Part shown: in pieces, positions 6,873 to 11,663 of the stretch
Numbering within the stretch: position 1 is the first letter of the stretch
Layout: each line of letters starts with the position of its first letter
DNA from: Euryarchaeota archaeon UBA54
GTDB taxonomy: Archaea > Thermoplasmatota > Poseidoniia > Poseidoniales > Thalassarchaeaceae
Assembly: GCA_002495735.1 (NCBI GenBank)
Contig: DAGM01000031.1
Span: 8,479 to 20,141, forward strand
DNA: 11,663 nucleotides
Direction of reading: 5' to 3'
Program-made: the position numbers and the translations under genes
Notes under the pieces: model-generated
Told to the model about the DNA's origin: nothing
Seen by the model: only the letters and a program-made list of their open reading frames with translations
Databases searched by the model: none

Positions 6873-6880
6873 AAATTGAA

Positions 6881-7957
6881 ATGGGCGACCGCAGCAAACC
6901 CCGCCGTGGTAGCATGGGCTATAGCCCTCGTAAGAGGGCAAACCGCCAGTACGGCAGAATCAGTTCCTGGCCCGAGTCCGACTCCGCTGAGATTAGAGTA
7001 CAGGGTTTCGCCGGCTGGAAGGCTGGTATGACTCACCTCCTTGTTCGCGACAACAATCCCAACTCCTCCTCGGCCCGGCAAGAGGTCCGCAAGGCCGTGA
7101 CAGTTGTCGAGGCACCTCCAATGAGCGTGTTGGCTGTCCGTGGCTACAGGATGACTCCCTACGGCATGCAGACTGCCGGTGAGGCCTGGTTCAACTCAGA
7201 CAGCGGCCCGGAGGGCTTGTCGCCTCGCTTGGCCAATCAGAGCCGTGGTGAGCGCGACGCCGAGGAGGGCCGCAAACCTTCCAAGCGCGCTGGACGCATC
7301 CCCTCTAGGGGCGAAGGCTCACCGGATGCGGCTCTTGAGGCCCTGCGCGAGGTCGACCTCTGCGAAGTCCGACTCATCGTTTCCACACAGCCTGCTCTGG
7401 TCAAGAGTGTGTCCAGCAAGACTCCCGAGATCATGGAGGTCGCCCTAGCGGGCGGGGACAACGCATCCAAACTGGACTGGGCCGAGGAGAGGCTCGGTGG
7501 CGCAATAACTCTGGATGACGTTTACGAGACAGGTCAGGAGATCGACGTGGTCGGCGTCACCAAGGGCAAGGGTTGGCAGGGCGCAATCAAGAGGTGGGGA
7601 ATCAAACTCCTCTCGCACAAGAACAGCAAGCGCAGGCGGCAGGGCGGCAACATGGGGGACTTCGGTACCGGGTACGTACGCAAGACCATACGCCAGGCGG
7701 GCCAAGTCGGCTATCACAACCGCACAGAATTGAACAAGCGTATCCTGAGGGTCTCAAACCCGGAGGAGTCTGATATCACTCCCGCTGGCGGTTTCCTCAA
7801 CTATGGCGAGGTCACCAACCCGTACATGATTATCCAGGGCAGTCTACCCGGCCCCTCCAAGCGAATACTGAGGTTCCGAGATGCCATTCGCCCAAGGCCG
7901 GCCAAGCCCGAGGTCGACATCACTTATGTGAGCACTTCGAGCAAGCAGGGAGTCTGA
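6881..7957 (+). CDS. rpl3: Large-subunit ribosomal protein L3 (uL3), archaeal type
   Basis: Binds 23S rRNA early in assembly of the 50S subunit and reaches toward the peptidyl transferase centre. The 358 residues are in the archaeal/eukaryotic range. Recognisable segments are the N-terminal PRRGSMGYSPRKRA (7-20), FAGWKAGMTH (43-52), VGVTKGKGWQGAIKRWG (224-240), the loop HKNSKRRRQGGNMG (246-259), AGQVGYHNRTELNKRILR (273-290) and NPYMIIQGSLPGPSKR (313-328). The segment at about 105-155 is a charged, low-complexity linker rich in Arg, Glu, Gly and Ser, where many archaeal L3 proteins have a more conserved helical stretch. It is the first gene of the operon and is followed by rpl4 after 4 bases. 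The start is supported by the GGAG site and by agreement with the family N-terminus. Confidence 0.97.
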   Translation: MGDRSKPRRGSMGYSPRKRANRQYGRISSWPESDSAEIRVQGFAGWKAGMTHLLVRDNNPNSSSARQEVRKAVTVVEAPPMSVLAVRGYRMTPYGMQTAGEAWFNSDSGPEGLSPRLANQSRGERDAEEGRKPSKRAGRIPSRGEGSPDAALEALREVDLCEVRLIVSTQPALVKSVSSKTPEIMEVALAGGDNASKLDWAEERLGGAITLDDVYETGQEIDVVGVTKGKGWQGAIKRWGIKLLSHKNSKRRRQGGNMGDFGTGYVRKTIRQAGQVGYHNRTELNKRILRVSNPEESDITPAGGFLNYGEVTNPYMIIQGSLPGPSKRILRFRDAIRPRPAKPEVDITYVSTSSKQGV

Positions 7958-7961
7958 TATC

Positions 7962-8840
7962 ATGAAGATGAAGGCCTACAATCTGGTTAATTCGGTAGAG
8001 CAGGAAGAGCTCGATGCTGGACTTTTGGCTGAGTACTATTCCGTGGAAGCCAACGACGGCAAGAGCATAACTCTGCCCTCAGCATTCTCTTCCGATGTCC
8101 GCGAGGATCTCATCCGCTCGACAGTACTGGCTTCTCGGGCTAATCGCCGGCAGCCGTACGGCCACCGTGAGCACGATGGCAAGAGGGCTCCACAGCCAGG
8201 TATGAAACACTCAGTAGAGTGGTGGGGCAAGGGGCGCGGCGTATCGAGAATCATGCGCAAGACAGGTCAGCGGACCGGAGCCCAGAACCCTCACACTCGA
8301 GGTGGTCGCAGGGCACATGGCCCGTTGGTGGCAAAGGACTGGTCTCAGAAGGTCAACTCGAAGCAGCGCCGCATGGCTCGCGACTCCGCCATCGCCGCTA
8401 CCGTTGATGCCGAATCCGTAGCCGCACGCGGTCATCGTTTCGACGTTGGCGTGCGCTTCCCGGTAATCATCGACGGCTACGTCGAGTCGCGCAACGACTC
8501 GGAAGAGAAGTACGAGATTGAGTCCATCCCTCTGCAGTATTCAACCCGCAAGTTCGTGGCCATGATGGAGGGCCTCGGCCTAGGGGCCGACCTCGAGAGG
8601 GCAAAGAACGGTAGGAACATCCGTGCTGGAAAGGGCAAGATGAGAGGTCGCCGGTACAGGACTCCCAAGAGCATACTACTCGTAGTCTCCAACCGAGACG
8701 GCCTCCACAAGGCGGCCCGAAACGTCCCGGGTGTAGATGCGGTAGTCACCAAGGATCTGTCCGCTGAGGACTTAGCTCCCGGTGGCGATTCCGGACGTCT
8801 GACCGTGTGGACAAAGGCTGCGATAGAGGAACTGGAGTGA
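7962..8840 (+). CDS. rpl4: Large-subunit ribosomal protein L4 (uL4), archaeal type
   Basis: Assembly protein of the 50S subunit; its long loop lines the peptide exit tunnel. The 292 residues carry SDVREDLIRSTVLASRANRR (44-63) followed by QPYG, the tunnel-loop region WWGKGRGVSRI (87-97) with HTRGGRRAHGP (111-121), and the C-terminal core NIRAGKGKMRGRRYRTPKS (219-237) and ILLVV (238-242). An N-terminal strand typical of archaeal L4 is present (MKMKAYNL). A short insert of about ten residues (HREHDGKRAPQPGMKH, 68-83) lies before the tunnel loop. AGGGAG at 7947-7952, in the end of rpl3, is 9 bases before the ATG. A second Met lies two codons in, but the first is better placed. Confidence 0.97.
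   Translation: MKMKAYNLVNSVEQEELDAGLLAEYYSVEANDGKSITLPSAFSSDVREDLIRSTVLASRANRRQPYGHREHDGKRAPQPGMKHSVEWWGKGRGVSRIMRKTGQRTGAQNPHTRGGRRAHGPLVAKDWSQKVNSKQRRMARDSAIAATVDAESVAARGHRFDVGVRFPVIIDGYVESRNDSEEKYEIESIPLQYSTRKFVAMMEGLGLGADLERAKNGRNIRAGKGKMRGRRYRTPKSILLVVSNRDGLHKAARNVPGVDAVVTKDLSAEDLAPGGDSGRLTVWTKAAIEELE
8834..8840 (+). promoter_or_regulatory. Shine-Dalgarno site overlapping the rpl4 stop codon
   Basis: GGAGTGA contains the rpl4 stop TGA and lies 4 bases before the rpl23 ATG at 8845, so ribosomes ending on rpl4 can start rpl23. Confidence 0.55.
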
Positions 8841-8844
8841 TTCG

Positions 8845-9135
8845 ATGACCGACCCGTATAACATCATCATCATGCCTTGGATTACCGAGAAGACGCTCGA
8901 GGCACGCCGCGTCGCAGATGAGGAGAGCGGTTACAGGGAGAACAACAACAGAATCGAGTTCATTGTACACAAGGACGCAACGAAGAAGCAGATTCGAGAG
9001 TCCGTCGAGCAGATGTTCGACGTCAAGGTTCGCAAGGTGAACACCAAATTTACGATGACCGGCAAGCACGCCAGCGTGCGTCTCGCCGAAGGTTACGATG
9101 CAGAGGAGGCCGCGCTCAAACTAGGCGCGTTCTGA
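8845..9135 (+). CDS. rpl23: Large-subunit ribosomal protein L23 (uL23), archaeal type
   Basis: Sits at the polypeptide exit of the 50S subunit and is a docking site for SRP and other nascent-chain factors. The 96 residues include the family opening IIIMPWITEKTLEA (7-20), the strand RIEFIVHKDATKKQIRESVE (32-51), the MFDVKVRKVNTKFT turn (53-66) and an acidic C-terminal helix. An insert rich in Glu and Asn (about 24-31) follows the first helix, making it slightly longer than typical 80-86 residue archaeal L23. The ATG is 4 bases after the rpl4 stop. Confidence 0.97.
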   Translation: MTDPYNIIIMPWITEKTLEARRVADEESGYRENNNRIEFIVHKDATKKQIRESVEQMFDVKVRKVNTKFTMTGKHASVRLAEGYDAEEAALKLGAF

Positions 9136-9137
9136 AC

Positions 9138-9145
9138 GAGGTGAG
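9138..9145 (+). promoter_or_regulatory. Strong Shine-Dalgarno site for rpl2
   Basis: GAGGTGAG lies 3 bases before ATG 9149 and matches the archaeal anti-Shine-Dalgarno (consensus GGAGGTGAT) over seven bases. It rules out the alternative upstream frame in this short gap. Confidence 0.75.
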
Positions 9146-9148
9146 AAT

Positions 9149-9874
9149 ATGGGTAAGCGCACACGTTCACAACGCCGCGGTTCGAGCCCCAAAAACAAGG
9201 TCTCGAGTCACCGCTTCCCCGCGTCCAACAAGATTCCTCGTGTCAATGATGAGATCGGTGAGGTGGTGGATCTGGTTCACAGTCCCGCTCACACCGCCCC
9301 TTTGGCCAAGATTAAGTTCGCTGATGGCAGCATTGGTCACATCGCCGCTCCTGAAGGTATCTCGATAGGGCAGAATCTAGCATTCGGCGACAATGTTCCC
9401 CTGAGGCCGGGCAACGTCACCAAACTCTCTCAGATTCCCGAGGGAACTCCGATATGCAATATCGAAGCCCGTCCTGGAGACGGCGGCAAGTTCGCTCGTT
9501 CAGGAGGCAATTCCGCTACTCTTGATGCGAGGATAGATGACAGGGTTCGCGTACGTCTACCGAGTGGTCGAATCAAGGACCTGCCAGCGAACTGCCGCGC
9601 TACCATCGGCGTTTTGTCTGGCCATGGAAGGTCTGAGAAGCCACTGATGAAAGCTGGCGCTGCTCACTACCGCGCTAAGGCGCGCGGCAAACCATACCCA
9701 ACTGTCAGCGGAGTGGCGATGAACCCGGTCGATCACCCCCACGGCGGTGGCAATCACCAGGCCGTGCACGGCCCGAGCTCGGTGAGCCGGAATGCCCCAC
9801 CGGGCAAGAAGGTTGGAAACATCGCACCACGTCGGACTGGACGCGGAAGGGTACGAGAACAGGAGACTGATTAG
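9149..9874 (+). CDS. rpl2: Large-subunit ribosomal protein L2 (uL2), archaeal type
   Basis: Core 23S rRNA-binding protein near the peptidyl transferase centre and an inter-subunit bridge. The 241 residues match the archaeal/eukaryotic length. Visible motifs are an N-terminal basic segment GKRTRSQRRGS, the OB-like core with HSPAHTAPLAKIKFADG (44-60), PEGTPICNIEARPGDGGKFA (97-116), RSGG near 117, LPSGRIKDL (135-143), and the nearly invariant NPVDHPHGGG with its functionally important histidine, followed by PPGKKVGNIAPRRTGRGR. It is followed by rps19 after one base. Confidence 0.98.
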   Translation: MGKRTRSQRRGSSPKNKVSSHRFPASNKIPRVNDEIGEVVDLVHSPAHTAPLAKIKFADGSIGHIAAPEGISIGQNLAFGDNVPLRPGNVTKLSQIPEGTPICNIEARPGDGGKFARSGGNSATLDARIDDRVRVRLPSGRIKDLPANCRATIGVLSGHGRSEKPLMKAGAAHYRAKARGKPYPTVSGVAMNPVDHPHGGGNHQAVHGPSSVSRNAPPGKKVGNIAPRRTGRGRVREQETD

Positions 9875-9875
9875 A

Positions 9876-10376
9876 ATGGCTCGTCGCAGGTCGAAGAAGG
9901 TATTCCGCTCGCCCAAGTTGGCGAGGCGTCAGGCCCGTAAGCGACGCTCGATGATATCCGAGCGCCGTAAGAAGGAGTTCCTGTGGCGTGGGTACAACAT
10001 GGAACAACTCCTTGAGTTGCCTCTGTACCCTCCTGAGGATGACATGGAAGCCACTTGCATAGCCACTCTGATGCCCTCTCGCGCAAAGCGATCGCTCTCC
10101 CGCGGACTCAATTTGGAGTGCGAGAATCTACTCGAAAGCATCCGCTCCAATGACGGCAAGATCGTCAAGACCCACTGCCGCAGCATGTACATCCTTCCCG
10201 AGATGGTCGGGACGACAGTCGGAATCCACAACGGCAAGGACTTCGTCAGAGTCGAGATAGTTCCAGAGATGATTGGTCACGCGCTGGGCGAGTTCTCCCA
10301 CACGCGCAAGTCGGTTACGCACACCGGCCCCGGCGTCGGAGCAACCCGTTCGTCACAGCACGTGGCGCTGAAGTGA
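9876..10376 (+). CDS. rps19: Small-subunit ribosomal protein S19 (uS19) with basic N-terminal extension
   Basis: Head protein of the 30S subunit, binding 16S rRNA together with S13 and forming an inter-subunit bridge. The 166-residue protein has the archaeal S19 body: FLWRGYNMEQL (35-45), RAKRSLSRGL (69-78), KTHCRSMYILPEMVGTTVGI (98-117), HNGKDFVRVEI (118-128), PEMIGHALGEFSHTRK (130-145) and GPGVGATRSS (151-160). About 33 residues before the usual start form an Arg/Lys-rich extension (MARRRSKKVFRSPK and following), making it longer than typical archaeal S19. GGAG at 9862-9865 supports ATG 9876. An internal Met 26 has no such site. The frame remains open back to 9792, but that region is the end of rpl2. 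Confidence 0.96.
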   Translation: MARRRSKKVFRSPKLARRQARKRRSMISERRKKEFLWRGYNMEQLLELPLYPPEDDMEATCIATLMPSRAKRSLSRGLNLECENLLESIRSNDGKIVKTHCRSMYILPEMVGTTVGIHNGKDFVRVEIVPEMIGHALGEFSHTRKSVTHTGPGVGATRSSQHVALK

Positions 10377-10382
10377 GGTGAG
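10375..10382 (+). promoter_or_regulatory. Strong Shine-Dalgarno site built on the rps19 stop codon
   Basis: GAGGTGAG begins within the TGA of rps19 (10374-10376) and ends 4 bases before ATG 10387. It selects ATG 10387 as the rpl22 start over the in-frame GTG at 10378, which lies inside the site itself. Confidence 0.75.
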
Positions 10383-10386
10383 AGTG

Positions 10387-10911
10387 ATGAGCAGGAAAAC
10401 AGGCGATCCACAGTCCGGATACACTCAGCTGCTGGAGGGCTCTAACCTAGTCACCGCCCGCGCAGTCAACGTAGACTGTCACCACAAGCACTGCTACCAC
10501 ATCGCAAAGGCGATTCGCGGCATGAACGCTGCAGTCGCAGTAGAGTATCTCGAGGACGTCATCGCCAAGAAGCGAGCGATTCCCTACACCCGTCGCTCCC
10601 GTAGGGGTCGCGGCGGCAACACGATGGCAGGGCACCGCAAGGGCAAGATGGGCCCTGGTAAGTACCCGAACAAGGCCTCGAAGATATTCATCAAGCTCAT
10701 CAACAGCGCCATGGACAACGCGCGTCAGCGCTTCGACACTCTCGATGCTGAGGATATGACGATTACACACGTAGCCGCACATCGCGGCCAGATTGCTACC
10801 AACTGGCGCCCTCGGGCTATGGGTCGTGCCACGCCCAGCAACCACTACCAAGTCAATCTCGAAATCTTCCTCGAGCACTTTGGTGCCGGAGAGGGAGAGG
10901 ACGTATTCTGA
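10387..10911 (+). CDS. rpl22: Large-subunit ribosomal protein L22 (uL22), archaeal type
   Basis: Binds several 23S rRNA domains and lines the exit tunnel with its long beta hairpin. From ATG 10387 it has 174 residues. The archaeal signature is RGMNAAVAVEYLEDVIAKKR (44-63) followed by AIPYTRRSRRGRGG, with KMGPGKYPNKASKIFIKLIN in the middle and the tunnel hairpin HRGQIATNWRPRAMGRATPS near the C-terminus. An unusual cluster, DCHHKHCYH (30-38), with two Cys and four His, stands where most relatives have a plain polar turn before the first helix. The tail is short and acidic. An in-frame GTG at 10384 would add only one residue. Confidence 0.96.
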   Translation: MSRKTGDPQSGYTQLLEGSNLVTARAVNVDCHHKHCYHIAKAIRGMNAAVAVEYLEDVIAKKRAIPYTRRSRRGRGGNTMAGHRKGKMGPGKYPNKASKIFIKLINSAMDNARQRFDTLDAEDMTITHVAAHRGQIATNWRPRAMGRATPSNHYQVNLEIFLEHFGAGEGEDVF

Positions 10912-10917
10912 GGTGAT
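10910..10917 (+). promoter_or_regulatory. Full-match Shine-Dalgarno site built on the rpl22 stop codon
   Basis: GAGGTGAT starts inside the TGA of rpl22 (10909-10911) and ends 3 bases before GTG 10921. It is a complete match to the core of the archaeal consensus and decides the GTG start of rps3. The overlapping ATG at 10919 is followed at once by a stop. Confidence 0.8.
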
Positions 10918-10920
10918 TAT

Positions 10921-11663
10921 GTGAGGCAGCAGAGTACCATCAGAACCCTCATCGGCCGCAATGTCGAGCGCCAGCTCGTCCGCGAGTACCTGCTGAGGGA
11001 GACCGAACGCGCTGGTTTTGGTGGCCTGACTTTCAACCGCACTCCAGATGGCACCAAGATTAGCCTGCGAGCAGAACAGGTCGGTCGCGTAATCGGTCGC
11101 CGAGGCAAGGTCATCCACGAACTCAGCGCCCGCTTGAAGAACGACTTCTTCCTAGATCGCCCTCACCTCGACGTCGAAGAGGTCACCGAGCCCCGCCTCA
11201 ACGCCCAGATAATGGCCAGCCGTTTGTCTAGCTCCCTTGAGCGTGGTTGGTTCTTCCGCCGCGCTGGACATGGCACGGCTCAGCAGATAATGGACGCAGG
11301 CGCGCGTGGCTGCCTAGTCGTCCTCAGTGGCAAAATCACAGGTGCCCGTCACCGAGTCGAGAAGTTCCAGCAGGGCCACATCAAGTTCTGCGGCGAGACT
11401 GCCCTTGAGTTCATGGATATCGGCTTTTCGACCGCTGTCAAGAAGCTGGGTACGATTGGCTGCACAGTTAGGATAATGCGGCCCGATGCCAAACTCCCAC
11501 ACGAGATAATCATCACCGAGCGCGCTGACTCAGGCCTGCCGCCTCTGGCCGAGGTCGCCGTTTTCGAAGTCTCCGACGAGGAGGCCGACGAGGAACTGTC
11601 TGCCGTCCCCGAGGAGCCCAAGGCCGACGCCGAGGGTGTGGTCGATTCGGTTGTCGACATGAT
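10921..11663 (+). CDS. rps3: Small-subunit ribosomal protein S3 (uS3), archaeal type, 3' end outside the window
   Basis: Head protein of the 30S subunit at the mRNA entry site, with a KH RNA-binding domain. It starts with GTG at 10921, set by the strong Shine-Dalgarno site, and remains open for 247 codons to the window end, so it is partial. The KH core is seen at LRAEQVGRVIGRRGKVI (49-65), with the GRRG loop at 59-62. The C-terminal half shows RRAGHGTAQQIMDAGARGCL (113-132), VVLSGKITGARHR (133-145) and a conserved Lys-Phe-Gly-type stretch near 148-160. From about residue 200 the protein becomes an acidic tail (Glu, Asp, Ala, Pro, Val) of at least 45 residues, beyond the folded core; such tails occur in some archaeal S3 proteins. 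Its length cannot be given. Confidence 0.96.
   Translation, partial: MRQQSTIRTLIGRNVERQLVREYLLRETERAGFGGLTFNRTPDGTKISLRAEQVGRVIGRRGKVIHELSARLKNDFFLDRPHLDVEEVTEPRLNAQIMASRLSSSLERGWFFRRAGHGTAQQIMDAGARGCLVVLSGKITGARHRVEKFQQGHIKFCGETALEFMDIGFSTAVKKLGTIGCTVRIMRPDAKLPHEIIITERADSGLPPLAEVAVFEVSDEEADEELSAVPEEPKADAEGVVDSVVDM

Larger units (their letters stand above)
6582..6880. other. Divergent intergenic spacer between the helicase and the ribosomal operon
   Basis: This 299-base stretch has no convincing gene. It should carry both promoters. It contains two abutting hairpins (6622-6662), a small palindrome CTCAC-TAC-GTGAG, a further hairpin near rpl3 (6836-6850), and the sequence GTTCAAA twice (6605-6611 and 6685-6691). 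The best TATA-like block for rpl3 is TTCAAATA at 6686-6693, which would imply a leader of roughly 160 bases. On the minus strand GATTTTGAA, about 25-35 bases before the helicase ATG, could serve a nearly leaderless helicase mRNA. Both promoter calls are weak. Confidence 0.6.

Noticed and set aside
6813..7031. 72-codon plus-strand frame overlapping the rpl3 start
   Set aside because: It overlaps the conserved N-terminus of L3 in another frame and is a shadow.
9792..9875. Upstream extension of the rps19 frame to ATG 9792
   Set aside because: This part lies inside the conserved end of rpl2, and ATG 9876 has a ribosome binding site and a family-like start.
10447..11118. 223-codon minus-strand open frame across rpl22 and rps3
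   Set aside because: It lies fully antisense to two conserved ribosomal genes and crosses their junction, and its translation looks like no known protein.

Overview
The window looks like a chromosomal segment of a euryarchaeon in the Thermoplasmatota. Marine Group II (Candidatus Poseidoniales) is the best guess. The evidence is a group II chaperonin (thermosome), an archaeal-type ribosomal protein run in the order L3-L4-L23-L2-S19-L22-S3, a Hef/FANCM-type archaeal helicase, Shine-Dalgarno sites of the GAGGTGA type, and an upstream protein tail with a Glu-Pro repeat and a short W-x3-W-x2-YGQ-x-W motif. I recall that motif from marine archaeal proteins, but could not check it. No mobile element, CRISPR array, tRNA or rRNA gene was seen.

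Layout. Positions 1-158 hold the 3' end of an unidentified gene. Positions 242-1858 encode a thermosome subunit. Positions 1960-4790 hold a two-gene, translationally coupled unit. Its first gene is a ferredoxin-flavodoxin-SdhB-like fusion, and its second is an HdrB/SdhE-like (CCG-domain) protein. A Hef-like helicase without a nuclease domain lies on the minus strand at 4791-6581, and its stop codon directly abuts that of the HdrB-like gene. A 299-base divergent spacer (6582-6880) with two back-to-back perfect hairpins separates it from the ribosomal protein operon. The operon runs rightward from 6881 and leaves the window inside rps3, which starts with GTG.

The most unusual part is 1960-4790. 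The pair has the layout of an E-type succinate dehydrogenase/thiol-fumarate reductase module: an SdhB-like iron-sulfur subunit followed by an HdrB/SdhE-like subunit. Both proteins have lost most of the cysteines that would bind the iron-sulfur clusters, at positions that otherwise align well. The SdhB-like part keeps the fold signatures but has none of the [2Fe-2S] ligands and almost none of the others. The HdrB-like protein keeps 3 of 10 CCG-motif cysteines. In contrast, the domains fused at the N-terminus of the first protein look intact: a four-cysteine [4Fe-4S] ferredoxin and a CPR/CysJ-type flavodoxin. This suggests a repurposed redox or scaffold complex carrying its own one-electron carriers. 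No catalytic flavoprotein subunit (SdhA or HdrA type) is encoded nearby, so the partner is unknown.

The ribosomal genes are tightly packed, with gaps of 1 to 13 bases. At several junctions the stop codon of one gene is part of the Shine-Dalgarno sequence of the next, which indicates coupled translation. The other genes are housekeeping: protein folding, DNA repair or fork remodelling, and translation.
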